DNA of 34,140 nt from Pseudomonas sp. (GCA_030656145.1 JAUSOF010000038.1:1-34140); one strand, 5' to 3'; positions 15,700 through 24,439 are shown, numbered from the stretch's first letter. Numbers and translations are program-made. Notes: a model not told the origin generated them from the sequence alone.

Positions 15700-16749
15700 T
15701 TACAGCCGTGGGTAATCGATATAGCCGACCGGCCCGGCGCCATAAAAGGTTTCTGGTTGTGGCTCATTTAAAGGGGCGTCTGCGGCGAGGCGTGCGGGCA
15801 GGTCCGGGTTGGCGATAAAGGGGATGCCGAAGGCCACCGCATCGGCCTTGCCGCTGGCCAGCCAGGCGTTGGCTTGCGCCTTGGTGAAGCGTTCGTTGGC
15901 GATGAATACGCCGCCGAAGGCTTGCTTGAGGCCTGGTGCCAGGCTGTCATCGGCTTCTTTTTCGCGGGCGCAGATGAAGGCGATGCCACGCTTGCCCAGT
16001 TCGCGGGCAACGTAGGTGAAGGTCTCGGTGCGGTTACTGTCGCCCATGTCGTGGCTGTCCGCACGCGGTGCCAGGTGCATGCCGACCCGGCCGGCGCCCC
16101 ATACCGAGATCACTGCATCGGTTACTTCGAGCATCAGGCGCGCACGGTTTTCCAGGGAACCGCCGTAGCGATCAGTGCGCTGGTTGGTGCTGTCCTGAAG
16201 GAACTGATCGAGCAGGTAGCCGTTGGCGCCGTGGACTTCTACGCCATCGAAACCGGCGGCCTTGGCATTTTCCGCGCCCTGGCGATAGGCCTCGACGATA
16301 TCGGCAATTTCCTCGGTTTCAAGGGCGCGCGGGGTGACGTATTCAGCGAGCGGGCGAACCAGGCTGACATGGCCCGCGGGCTGGATCGCGCTGGGCGCCA
16401 CTGGCAATTCGCCGTTCAGGTAGCTGGGGTGGGAGATGCGCCCGACATGCCACAGTTGCAGGACGATCTTGCCACCATTGGCATGCACCGCCTTGGTGAT
16501 GTTGCTCCAGCCGCGCACCTGGGCGTCGGACCAGATGCCGGGGGTGTCTGGATAGCCGACGCCCATGGGCGTGACTGCGGTGGCCTCGCTGATGATCAGG
16601 CCGGCGGAGGCCCGTTGCACGTAGTGCTCGGCCATCAGTGCATTAGGCACGCGGCCTTCGTCGGCACGGCAGCGGGTCAGGGGCGCCATGATGATCCGGT
16701 TGTTCAGCTCCAGGTCACCGATCGTGATCGGGTCGAAAAGTGTCGGCAT
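15700..16749 (-). CDS. xenB: xenobiotic reductase / ene-reductase XenB (old yellow enzyme)
   Basis: The 349-aa FMN-dependent ene-reductase has the same length as Pseudomonas XenB. Typical blocks are visible: IIMAPLTRCRADEGRVPNAL near the start, QLWHVGRISHP, VEVHGANGYLLDQFLQ with the H-x-x-N substrate pair, and LENRARL. The family uses NAD(P)H to reduce activated C=C bonds and can remove nitrite from nitro-esters and nitro-aromatics. Start 16749 (MPTLFDP) has GGAG 8-9 bases upstream; five extra residues in a longer frame lack support. It is 63 bases downstream of an ArsR-type gene on the same strand, likely one operon. Confidence 0.92.
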   Translation of the reverse strand: MPTLFDPITIGDLELNNRIIMAPLTRCRADEGRVPNALMAEHYVQRASAGLIISEATAVTPMGVGYPDTPGIWSDAQVRGWSNITKAVHANGGKIVLQLWHVGRISHPSYLNGELPVAPSAIQPAGHVSLVRPLAEYVTPRALETEEIADIVEAYRQGAENAKAAGFDGVEVHGANGYLLDQFLQDSTNQRTDRYGGSLENRARLMLEVTDAVISVWGAGRVGMHLAPRADSHDMGDSNRTETFTYVARELGKRGIAFICAREKEADDSLAPGLKQAFGGVFIANERFTKAQANAWLASGKADAVAFGIPFIANPDLPARLAADAPLNEPQPETFYGAGPVGYIDYPRL

Positions 16750-16812
16750 GGGGTGGTTCTCCATCGGTTGTCATGCCCTGAACCTGGGTTCAGGTGCTGG
16801 CATAGGGGTGGG

Positions 16813-17115
16813 TTAAAGCTCGTGACTGATATGGCGCAGAAAATCCTGGATGGCGCCCTCGTTGCGTTTGAAGAAATGCCACTGGCCGACCTTCTTGCTG
16901 GTCACCAGACCGGCCCGCTGCAGAGTCGCCAGGTGGGCCGAGACCGTCGATTGCGACAGCCCGGTGCGCTGGTCGATCTTGCCGGCACACACCCCGATCT
17001 CCAGCGGGTGATCCTGATCGGCGAAATAAGCCTCGGGAGTCTTCAGCCAATGCAGGATGTCGCGGCGCACCGGGTGGGCGAGGGCTTTGATCACTTCATC
17101 GATATCGATGGGCAT
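16813..17115 (-). CDS. ArsR-family transcriptional repressor
   Basis: This 100-aa winged-helix protein has the ArsR fold: N-terminal ALAHPVRRDILHWL (11-24), recognition helix region TGLSQSTVSAHLATLQRAGLV (abbreviated LSQSTVSAHL, about 53-62) and wing TSKKVGQWHFFKR. The single in-domain Cys (GVCAGKI) is not the classic CxC metal pair, so it probably senses an electrophile or redox state rather than a metal. Position directly upstream of xenB suggests it represses itself and xenB, inducible by xenB substrates. ATATCG half-sites in its promoter are the likely operator. Confidence 0.85.
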   Translation of the reverse strand: MPIDIDEVIKALAHPVRRDILHWLKTPEAYFADQDHPLEIGVCAGKIDQRTGLSQSTVSAHLATLQRAGLVTSKKVGQWHFFKRNEGAIQDFLRHISHEL

Positions 17116-17145
17116 GTCGGCAGTGTCCAGGGTTGTTGTCGCGCC

Positions 17146-17188
17146 ATATCGCGATGGGGCGAACCTTATATCGAGCCGGGGCGATATA
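17146..17188. promoter_or_regulatory. probable ArsR operator (ATATCG repeats)
   Basis: TATATCG (17167-17173) and CGATATA (17182-17188) form a perfect 7-bp inverted repeat spaced by 8 bases. A further ATATCGCGAT palindrome sits at 17146-17155. The repeats lie 30-73 bases upstream of the ArsR start and between the divergent acpH and arsR genes, as expected for an autoregulated operator. Confidence 0.65.
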
Positions 17189-17244
17189 CAGATCGTTTAC
17201 GCCGATAGTGCTCATTGTCCGCGCTGATGTGTAAGCTCTGGCTC

Positions 17245-17829
17245 ATGAATTACCTCGCTCACCTGCACCTTGGCGGCGACGCGCCGGCGCAACTGCTCGG
17301 CAGTCTGTATGGCGATTTCGTCAAAGGTCGACTGGCCGGACAGTGGCCCGCGGATATCGAAGCCGCGATCGTTCTGCATCGGCGTATCGATGCCTTCACC
17401 GACAGCCACGCGCTGCTGGCCCAGGCCCGTGCGCGCTTTCCCGCCGGACGGCGACGTTATGCCGGAATCCTTTTGGACCTGTTCTTTGACCACTGTCTGG
17501 CATTGCATTGGGCGGATTACGCCGCCGAGCCGCTGGCGCAGTTCACCGGGCGGGTGTATCGGGTCTTGGCCGAAGAGCCGGTTTTGCCCGAACGCCTGGC
17601 CCTGATTGCGCCGCGCATGGCGGCCCAGGACTGGCTGGGCCGCTACCGCGAGTTTGCGGTGCTGGAGCAGGTGATTGCCGGCATGGGCCGGCGCATTTCA
17701 CGCCCCGGCGTGCTGGACGGCAGCCTGCTCGAGCTGGAACGCCTGTATCAGCCACTGAGCGAGGATTTTCGCCAGTTCTATCCGGAGCTGATGGCCTTCG
17801 CCCGCGGCGAGCTATGCCGCGAGTCCTAG
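17245..17829 (+). CDS. acpH: acyl-carrier-protein phosphodiesterase AcpH
   Basis: The 194-aa protein belongs to the AcpH family (COG3124), which removes the 4'-phosphopantetheine arm from holo-ACP to give apo-ACP, a Mg/Mn-dependent HD-like reaction. Typical features are MNYLAHLHLG at the start, GDFVKG, VLHRRIDAFTDSH, DLFFDHCLALHW and IAPRMAAQDWL. Start 17245 matches the family beginning; the longer frame adds 10 unconserved residues. The ribosome site is weak. It is divergent from arsR-xenB and convergent with the P-type ATPase, so it appears monocistronic. Confidence 0.88.
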   Translation: MNYLAHLHLGGDAPAQLLGSLYGDFVKGRLAGQWPADIEAAIVLHRRIDAFTDSHALLAQARARFPAGRRRYAGILLDLFFDHCLALHWADYAAEPLAQFTGRVYRVLAEEPVLPERLALIAPRMAAQDWLGRYREFAVLEQVIAGMGRRISRPGVLDGSLLELERLYQPLSEDFRQFYPELMAFARGELCRES

Positions 17830-17895
17830 CCCGGTGCACTCCCGGGCACCGCTGGTGGGCGCAGCACGCCCTGCCAGGGGCGTCGCCCGCCGGGT

Positions 17896-20613
17896 TCAGC
17901 CGACTGCCTGGGGATGCAGGCGAAAGCGGCGAATAACCGCTTTCTCCAGTTCCGCCACGCAGAACAGCAGTAAACCGGCCAGCAGCACGCGCAGCCATTC
18001 AGCACCACCCAGTCCGGTGGAGCCGAATACCTGCTGCATGGGTGGCGCATAGGTGAATAGCAGTTGCAGCACCAGGCACACGCCGATGGCCAGCAACACC
18101 TTGGGGTTGCCGAACAAGCCTTCGCGATTGAGCACCGAGGCGAACATATAACGGCTGTTGAACAGGTAGAACATCTCGCAGATCACTACGGTGTTCACCG
18201 CCATGGTCCTGGCGCTTTCCAGGCTGGTGCCACGTTCCAGTTCCCAGAGGAACAGGCCTAGGCTGCCGCCCATCATCAGCAGCGAGACCATCAGTACGCG
18301 CCAGGCGAAGAAGCCGGAGAGCAGGGGTTCCTTTGGTGGTCTTGGCGGGCGCGCCATCAGGCCACGCTCGGCCGGCTCGAAGGCCAGTGCCAGGCACAGG
18401 GTGCAGGAGGTGACCATGTTGATCCACAGCACCTGGGCTGGGGTCAGTGGCAGGGTCAGCTGGAACAGGATCGCGGCGATCACGATCAGGGCTTGGCCGC
18501 CATTGGTCGGCAGCATGAACAGGATACTTTTCTTCAGGTTGTCGTAGACCGCCCGTCCTTCGCGCACGGCCCCGGCGATGGTGGCGAAGTTGTCGTCAGC
18601 GAGGACCATTTCTGCCGCTTCCTTGGCCGCCTCGGTGCCCTTGTGGCCCATGGCTACACCGACATCGGCGCGCTTCAGTGCCGGCGCATCGTTGACCCCG
18701 TCACCAGTCATGGCCACCACTTCGCCGTTGGCCTGCATGGCCTGCACCAGGCGCAGTTTGTGTTCCGGGCTGGCGCGGGCGAATACCTCGATGCCGGGCA
18801 GCAGTGCGCGAAGTTGGCGCTCGTCGAGCAGCTCGATTTCGGCGCCGGTCAGCGCTGGCCGATCAATGCCGATGCCCAGTTGCGCACCGATGGCGCGGGC
18901 GGTTTCGACGTGGTCGCCAGTAATCATCTTGACCGCGATACCGGCGCGCCGACACTCTGCCACTGCGGCGATGGCCTCTGCGCGCGGCGGGTCGATGATG
19001 CCGAACAGGGCCAGCAGGGTGAAGCCCTGCTCGACATCGGCGAAGCTCAGGCTGCGTTGCTCGGCGTCGGCTGGACGGCTGGCTATGGCCAGCAGGCGCA
19101 AGCCATGGGCCGCCAGGTCAGTCGCCTGGCGCCGCCAGAAGTCTGCATCGAGCGGCTGGTCGCCGTCGGCAGCGCGTTGCTGGCTGCACATCTCCAGCAG
19201 TCGCTCGGGTGCGCCCTTGAGGTAGATCACCCCATGCCCACTATGGTCATGGTGCAAGGTGGCCATGAAGCGGTGTTCCGACTCGAAGGGAATGGCGTCG
19301 GTGCGCGGCAGCTCGGCCAGTGTTTGCAATGGGTCGAGGCCCGTTTTCAGGGCCAGGGTGGCGAGTGCGCCTTCAGTCGGGTCGCCGTGTAGCAGCCAGT
19401 TGCCGTCAGCGTCTTCCTCCAGCCGGGCATCGTTGCACAGTTGCGCCGCGCGGCCGATGTCGAGCAGGGCTTGATCGACGTCCAGGGGCGCACCATTGAG
19501 GTGGAAGCTGCCCTCGGGCGCGTAACCGACACCGCTGACGTCGATGCTCCGATCGGCGCTGACCAAGCGTTGTACGGTCATCTCGTTGCGGGTCAGGGTG
19601 CCGGTCTTGTCGGAGCAGATTACGGTAACCGAACCGAGGGTCTCGACCGCCGGCAGGCGCCGCACAATGGCCTTTTGCCGGGCCATACGCTGTACGCCGA
19701 GGGCCAGAATCACGGTAATGATCGCCGGCAATCCTTCGGGAATGGCCGCGACGGTCAGCGCCACTACCATCATGAACATCTCGGCTGGGTCCTGGCCGTG
19801 CCACAGGGTGCTGAGGGTGAAGGTGGCGATCGCCAGGACCAGCAGGGCTACACTCAGCCAGCGACTGAAGCCGTTGATCTGCCGCAGTAATGGCGTGGAT
19901 ATCGACTCCACCAGCTGCAGCATGCTGCCGATACGCCCCAGTTCGGTGACGCTCCCGGTAGTTACCACCAGGCCGAGCGCCTGGCCACTGCTGACCAGGG
20001 TGCCGGAATAAGCCATGCAGCGGCGGTCCCCGAGCACGGCATCGGCAGCCGAGCGGGCGATGGACTTCTCGACCGGCACCGATTCGCCAGTCAGTGCCGC
20101 TTCTTCGACGTTAAAGTTCTTTACCTTGAGCAGGCGCAGGTCCGCCGGCACCTTGTCCCCGGACGCCAGTGCGACGATATCGCCTGGCACCAGGTGTTCG
20201 GCGGGTATCTCCCGGCGCTCGCCATCGCGCAGAACCATGGCATGCAGCGACAACATGTTGCGGATGGCCTCCAGGGCGTGCTCCGCCTTGCCTTCCTGGA
20301 TGAAGCCGATCAGCGCATTGATCAGCACCGCAGCGAGGATCACCGCCGTGTCCACCCATTGTCCGAGCAGAGCGGTAACAACGGCTGCCGCCATCATCAT
20401 GTACAACAATACATTGTGAAATTGCAGCAGCAGGCGCATTAGCGGGCCGCGCCGCTTGGGCGGTGGCAGGCGATTGGCTCCGTAGCGTTGCAGGCGCGCC
20501 TTAGCCTCATCTTCGGTGAGCCCGCCCTGGGTGCTGTCCAGGGCGTCGAGGGCCTGTTGTGCATCGAGGGTGTGCCAGGCCGCTTCGGCGTTGGCAGGTT
20601 GTCGGGTGTCCAT
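17896..20613 (-). CDS. P2-type cation-transporting ATPase
   Basis: The 905-aa P-type ATPase has an N-terminal cation-ATPase domain (LTEDEAKARLQRYGANRL), actuator motif TGES (175-178), M4 motif PEGLP (292-296), phosphorylation motif DKTGT (D335) and hinge TGDGVNDAPALK. The overall type is the SERCA/Na-ATPase-like P2 group, usually labelled calcium-transporting in bacteria. The ion is doubtful: in M5 the SERCA Glu771 position appears to be Gln (NGGQALIV) and in M6 the Asp800 position appears to be Ser (WINMVTSCTL), while the M4 Glu is kept. It is an inner-membrane protein. Start 20613 has GGAG 9 bases upstream. Divergent from the universal stress gene. Confidence 0.88.
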   Translation of the reverse strand: MDTRQPANAEAAWHTLDAQQALDALDSTQGGLTEDEAKARLQRYGANRLPPPKRRGPLMRLLLQFHNVLLYMMMAAAVVTALLGQWVDTAVILAAVLINALIGFIQEGKAEHALEAIRNMLSLHAMVLRDGERREIPAEHLVPGDIVALASGDKVPADLRLLKVKNFNVEEAALTGESVPVEKSIARSAADAVLGDRRCMAYSGTLVSSGQALGLVVTTGSVTELGRIGSMLQLVESISTPLLRQINGFSRWLSVALLVLAIATFTLSTLWHGQDPAEMFMMVVALTVAAIPEGLPAIITVILALGVQRMARQKAIVRRLPAVETLGSVTVICSDKTGTLTRNEMTVQRLVSADRSIDVSGVGYAPEGSFHLNGAPLDVDQALLDIGRAAQLCNDARLEEDADGNWLLHGDPTEGALATLALKTGLDPLQTLAELPRTDAIPFESEHRFMATLHHDHSGHGVIYLKGAPERLLEMCSQQRAADGDQPLDADFWRRQATDLAAHGLRLLAIASRPADAEQRSLSFADVEQGFTLLALFGIIDPPRAEAIAAVAECRRAGIAVKMITGDHVETARAIGAQLGIGIDRPALTGAEIELLDERQLRALLPGIEVFARASPEHKLRLVQAMQANGEVVAMTGDGVNDAPALKRADVGVAMGHKGTEAAKEAAEMVLADDNFATIAGAVREGRAVYDNLKKSILFMLPTNGGQALIVIAAILFQLTLPLTPAQVLWINMVTSCTLCLALAFEPAERGLMARPPRPPKEPLLSGFFAWRVLMVSLLMMGGSLGLFLWELERGTSLESARTMAVNTVVICEMFYLFNSRYMFASVLNREGLFGNPKVLLAIGVCLVLQLLFTYAPPMQQVFGSTGLGGAEWLRVLLAGLLLFCVAELEKAVIRRFRLHPQAVG

Positions 20614-20669
20614 TCAGGCGTCTCCTTACGTTCAGTGCCGATACACTAGCCTCATTTGCCTACCATGGT

Positions 20670-20683
20670 CTGATCTGTGTCAA
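20670..20683 (+). promoter_or_regulatory. ANR/FNR-like box upstream of universal stress gene
   Basis: CTGATCTGTGTCAA matches TTGAT-N4-ATCAA at 8 of 10 positions. If it sits at -41.5, transcription would start near 20718 with a TCGAAT -10 element at 20706-20711 (4 of 6). As I recall, the P. aeruginosa orthologue PA4352 is ANR-dependent and needed for anaerobic energy stress. Confidence 0.55.
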
Positions 20684-20745
20684 AACCGCGGGGCATGTTT
20701 TGCGCTCGAATGTCCCACTACTCTCAGGCAGGCAAGGTGAACGAG

Positions 20746-21591
20746 ATGATCAAGCTAGTGGTGGCGACCGACCTTTCGCAGCGTTCTGCGCATGCCGTGG
20801 CACGTGCTGCCCGGTTGATCGAAAAGCAGGGGGGCGGCGACTGGGCATTGGTTCATGTGGTCGACAGCGATGCGCCGCAAGGCTTCGTTGCCGAGCATGT
20901 GCAGCGGGTTCGGCGGTTGCTCGATGAGCAGGCGCAGCAACTGGCGGCACAGACTGGCAGTCGGCCGCAGGTGCTGGTGAGCAGTGGCGAAATCGAACCG
21001 ATCATCTTCGAGGCATGCCAGAGCATGAACGCCGACCTGCTGCTGGTCGGCAGTCACCGCAAGACGCCGCTACGCGACTTCTTTCTGGGCACCAGTGTGG
21101 AGCGCTTGATTCGTGGCAGCCAGCTGCCGGTACTGCGCGTTGCGCAACCGGTCGCTACCGATTATCGGCATGCCATGGCGGCGCTGGACCTGTCGCCTGG
21201 GGCTCTGCAAGCCATGGCCAAAGCGCAGCTGCTAGGGCTACTCGATCCGCAACAGTGCACGGTATTGCATGCCCTGGAGCCCATCCCCATGGGCATGCTG
21301 ACGGAGGCGACGATTGATCATCGTTTGCTTGAGACGCAGGCCGAGGAGGCTTTAGTCACCCTGATTAGCAACCTGCATGACGCCGGTATGACTCTGCCAG
21401 AAGGCTGCGTCCAGGTACGCGAAGGTGATCCTCGGCAGGTGGTTGCCCAGGCGCTGCAGGACGTAAACGCCGACCTGCTGGTTATTGCCACGCATGGCCG
21501 CAAGGGGCTGTCGCGGTTGCTGCTCGGCAGCGTCGCCGGGGCGCTGCTGGCCGAGCTGCCATGCGACATTCTCTGTGTGCCGCCGCAGTAA
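20746..21591 (+). CDS. tandem-domain universal stress protein
   Basis: The 281-aa cytoplasmic protein carries two UspA domains. The first ends in VGSHRKTPLRDFFLGTSVERLI and the second in IATHGRKGLSRLLLGSVAGALL; both keep the G-x2-G-x9-G(S/T)-like nucleotide-binding pattern in partly altered form. It resembles the P. aeruginosa PA4352 type and lies, as there, next to olsA. Start 20746 (MIKLVVATD) was chosen because AAGGTGA sits 5-6 bases upstream and UspA domains begin at this strand; earlier ATGs at 20677 and 20710 lack ribosome sites and would overlap the putative promoter. Convergent with olsA (14-base gap). Probably ANR-regulated. Confidence 0.87.
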   Translation: MIKLVVATDLSQRSAHAVARAARLIEKQGGGDWALVHVVDSDAPQGFVAEHVQRVRRLLDEQAQQLAAQTGSRPQVLVSSGEIEPIIFEACQSMNADLLLVGSHRKTPLRDFFLGTSVERLIRGSQLPVLRVAQPVATDYRHAMAALDLSPGALQAMAKAQLLGLLDPQQCTVLHALEPIPMGMLTEATIDHRLLETQAEEALVTLISNLHDAGMTLPEGCVQVREGDPRQVVAQALQDVNADLLVIATHGRKGLSRLLLGSVAGALLAELPCDILCVPPQ

Positions 21592-21605
21592 GCGAGAGCT
21601 CAGCC

Positions 21606-22376
21606 TCACGCGACCCGGGATTGGGTCTCGCTGTTGGCGCTCAAGGCGCTGGCCACCGCGGCATGAGCACTGCGTGCCAGTTGATTGCGACTCTGTGCAG
21701 CACTGGCAATCGGTTGCAACAGGCGGATCTGCACGTCGATGCGGTCACTGGCGAGCAGGCGCAGCAGGTGCGAGAGCATGTCGTCGTCACCGATAAAGGG
21801 TGTGATCATGCACGGCTGGCCGTCACGCAGGTAGCGGATGGCGACCGGTTGCAGGGCTACCCCGGTGTCGATGGCGCTGCTCAGCAGGCGACCGTGGAAG
21901 GTGCGCAGAACCTGACCGTCGGTGGTGGTGCCTTCGGGAAAGATCAGCAACGGCCGGCCCTGCCCCAGATGCTGGCCGAGTTGCCGGTTGAGCAGGCCAC
22001 TGTCCCCCGCGCCGCGGCGGATGAACAGGGTGCCGGCCTGGTGCGCCAGCCAGCCGGCCAGTGGCCAGGAACGCACCTCGGCCTTGGACAGGAACGACAG
22101 CGGGGTGAGCATGCCGAGCAGCGGAATGTCAGTCCAGGAGATGTGGTTGCTGACCCACAGCATCGGCTCCTGCGGCAGTTCGCCATGCACGCTCAGGCGG
22201 AATGGCAAGGCATTGCTCATGCGCGCGAAGAACCAGCGGCTCATGCGCTGACGCAGGCCCATCAGGTCACGTCGCAGTAAACGCTCCAGCAGATTCACCA
22301 TTGCGGCCAGCAGGGTGCCCAGGCTGATGATGGCGAGCAAACGCAGGAGACGCAGGTATAAACGTAGTGTCGCCAT
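21606..22376 (-). CDS. olsA: lyso-ornithine-lipid O-acyltransferase OlsA
   Basis: The 256-aa PlsC-type acyltransferase has an N-terminal membrane segment (about 11-30). Catalytic HISWTD (H78, D83), FIRRG (118-122) and FPEGT (146-150) are the standard acyltransferase motifs I-III. OlsA esterifies lyso-ornithine lipid made by OlsB, giving ornithine lipid, a phosphorus-free membrane lipid often made under phosphate limitation. Start 22376 (MATLRLYLR) has GGAG 7 bases upstream; longer frames add unconserved residues encoded in repeat-like DNA. Downstream of olsB in the same orientation, separated by about 200 bases with a REP palindrome. Confidence 0.88.
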   Translation of the reverse strand: MATLRLYLRLLRLLAIISLGTLLAAMVNLLERLLRRDLMGLRQRMSRWFFARMSNALPFRLSVHGELPQEPMLWVSNHISWTDIPLLGMLTPLSFLSKAEVRSWPLAGWLAHQAGTLFIRRGAGDSGLLNRQLGQHLGQGRPLLIFPEGTTTDGQVLRTFHGRLLSSAIDTGVALQPVAIRYLRDGQPCMITPFIGDDDMLSHLLRLLASDRIDVQIRLLQPIASAAQSRNQLARSAHAAVASALSANSETQSRVA

Positions 22377-22521
22377 GGATGACTCCGAAGGGGGCGCGAG
22401 TGCCGGCATATCTACCGGTTCCCGGGACTCGCTGCAAGTCTGCAATGCCTCTGTAGGCGTTCGCCCGCCGTCCAGACGCCGCGTTGTCGCGCAGCAAACT
22501 GGATGCGCGCAGAGCCCACTT

Positions 22522-22565
22522 TGTAGGAGGGGCTTCAGCCGCGAAGAGTTCGCGGCGTTCCTACA
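22522..22565. repeat. REP palindrome between olsB and olsA
   Basis: TGTAGGA (22522-22528) pairs with TCCTACA (22559-22565), and inside them GCCGCGAA (22538-22545) pairs with TTCGCGGC (22549-22556). This is the typical Pseudomonas REP layout. It lies 12 bases past the olsB stop. Confidence 0.85.
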
Positions 22566-22576
22566 CGCCAAGTCGC

Positions 22577-23335
22577 TCAGACCGCCGCCTTGAAGTGGCG
22601 GGCGTAGCGTGGGCAGAGTTCGTCGCGCTTGAGCAGGATGAACACATCGGCGACCTGAAAGTCAGGGTCCCAGCAGGGTTCGCCGCAGATTTTTGCGCCC
22701 AGGCGCATGTAGGCCTTGAGCAGCGGTGGCAGTTCGGCGATGACGTTGCTCGGCACCTCCAGGGCCGGTAGCGGTGTCTTTGGTTCGGCCCGCAGGTGTT
22801 CGGTGCACAGGTAACGTTCGCGCAGGCGCTGCATGATCGCCTGGGCCTGGATGCCGCCGTCCTGCATGGAGATGCTGGCGCAGCCCATCAGGTAGCGGTA
22901 ATCGCCCTGGTTGAGGACTTCGGCCAGTTCGCTCCAGAGCACGGCGATGGTGGCGCCGTTGCGGTAGGCGCTGTCGACGCAGGTGCGGCCGATTTCCAGT
23001 ACCGGGCCTTCGAGATGTGGCAGGCCGTGCAGGCTGAACTCCTCTTCGCTGTAGAAGCGTCCGAGGCTGGCGGCCGCCTGGTGATCGAGCAGGCGAGTGG
23101 TGGCCACCAGTTGGCCGCTGTTCAGATCGCGCACGCCGATGTGCTGGCAATGAATGTCGTAGTCGTCCATATCCAGGCCGAACTCGGCACCCTTGAGCTT
23201 GGCGTCGAACTCGACGCTGAACACGCGAAAGCGCAGGGCCTGGGCTTCACGCAGGGCAGCTGGGCCGACTAGACGCTCGGCTTGCAAGCGACGCGCTGGG
23301 GTGGTGCGCTCGCGGGTGATTGCCATCTGGGTCAT
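22577..23335 (-). CDS. olsB: L-ornithine N(alpha)-acyltransferase OlsB
   Basis: The 252-aa GNAT-like enzyme transfers a 3-hydroxyacyl group from acyl-ACP to the alpha-amino group of ornithine, the first step of ornithine-lipid synthesis. Family features include [10 protein letters not shown], the acidic [33 protein letters not shown] and [12 protein letters not shown]. Length is normal for the family. Start 23335 has GGAGA 7-9 bases upstream. The neighbouring olsA supplies the second step. Cytoplasmic, membrane-associated by inference. Confidence 0.93.
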   Translation of the reverse strand: MTQMAITRERTTPARRLQAERLVGPAALREAQALRFRVFSVEFDAKLKGAEFGLDMDDYDIHCQHIGVRDLNSGQLVATTRLLDHQAAASLGRFYSEEEFSLHGLPHLEGPVLEIGRTCVDSAYRNGATIAVLWSELAEVLNQGDYRYLMGCASISMQDGGIQAQAIMQRLRERYLCTEHLRAEPKTPLPALEVPSNVIAELPPLLKAYMRLGAKICGEPCWDPDFQVADVFILLKRDELCPRYARHFKAAV

Positions 23336-23487
23336 GCCGTCATCTCCGTTGGCCGGCTTTTTTGCCTTGCAGCCGGTCGATCTTGTTGGGCAAGCTCAGG
23401 CTATGTAGCCGCGGTGTCACCTCGATGAAGTTTTGGTGATGCTTGTGTGACAGCCACTTGCGACCCTATCTCGCTGAGGAACTGCGT

Positions 23488-24378
23488 ATGCCCTGGCAAA
23501 TCCTGTTGCAAACCCACCAACGCCTGCCGGCCGCCGGCAACCTGGAGGCCTGGTATGCCGCCCTGCTGGCGCGGCTGGGCAAGCCATCGCCATTCGAGTT
23601 GGCGCTGCTCGGCGGGCGTTTGGCGACTACTCCGGGGCTGGCCTTCCTGGCCGGCTATCAGGGCGCGCTGCGCGTGCTCTGGCCTTGCGCGCCCTGGTCG
23701 CTGGGCGCGCTTTGTGTCACCGAGAATAAAAGCGTGCGCCCGGCAGATATGCAGACCCGTCTGAGCGACCTGCGGCTGCACGGGCGCAAGGATTTCGTCA
23801 CCGCAGGCGATGCCGCCGACTGGCTGCTGGTCGCCGCCCGCGAAGAGCCCCAGGGCCACGCTGTAAACGTGGCCCTGGGCGTGGTGCGCAATGGCGATCC
23901 CGGGGTACGCGTCGAGGTGCTGCCGAGCTTGCCCTTGATGCCCGATATAGGGCATGCCCGCCTGCATCTGGAGGGCGCCCATTGCGAGCGCCTGGCCGGC
24001 GATGGCTGGGATGACTACGTAAAGCCGTTTCGCAGTATCGAGGACCTGCATGTGCTGACCGCCGTGGGTGCCTGGCTGTATGGCGTGGGCCAGGAATCGA
24101 ACTGGCCGCAGGCCTTGCAGTTGCGCCTGCTCGGCCTGCTCGCGGGCTGCGCCGAAGTGGCCCGGCAAGGCCCGACGCAACCCGTCACCCACCTGCTACT
24201 GGCCGGACTATTCGCCCAGTTCGCCGCACTCGATACCGAGGTGCACGCGGCCTTCGCCGCAGGATCAGCAGGCTGGGCCGCCTTGTGGCAACGTGATCGC
24301 GGCCTGCTGTCAATTGCCGCCGCCGCCCGCGGCAAGCGTCTGACCAACGCCCAGGCCACCCTGGGCCTGCAGCCGTAG
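23488..24378 (+). CDS. shortened acyl-CoA-dehydrogenase-like protein
   Basis: The 296-aa protein is divergent. Residues about 70-130 resemble the middle beta domain of acyl-CoA dehydrogenases: WSLGALCVTENKS (compare the family ...LTEP), LRLHGRKDFVTAGDAADWLLVAAREE (abbreviated HGRKDFVT...ADWLLVAA). The following region up to about 290 could be the C-terminal helical bundle. The family usually has 370-400 residues; here the N-terminal helical domain is short and the usual catalytic Glu and flavin-binding signatures are not obvious. It may bind an acyl group or flavin without normal dehydrogenase activity. Start 23488 has GAGGA 7 bases upstream. It is divergent from olsB, with which it shares an intergenic region. 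Confidence 0.65.
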   Translation: MPWQILLQTHQRLPAAGNLEAWYAALLARLGKPSPFELALLGGRLATTPGLAFLAGYQGALRVLWPCAPWSLGALCVTENKSVRPADMQTRLSDLRLHGRKDFVTAGDAADWLLVAAREEPQGHAVNVALGVVRNGDPGVRVEVLPSLPLMPDIGHARLHLEGAHCERLAGDGWDDYVKPFRSIEDLHVLTAVGAWLYGVGQESNWPQALQLRLLGLLAGCAEVARQGPTQPVTHLLLAGLFAQFAALDTEVHAAFAAGSAGWAALWQRDRGLLSIAAAARGKRLTNAQATLGLQP

Positions 24379-24439
24379 CCACGAGCCCGGACACGAGCAG
24401 CCTGCGGCGCGGTCCGGCAGTCCACGAAAGGCCGGCCGC

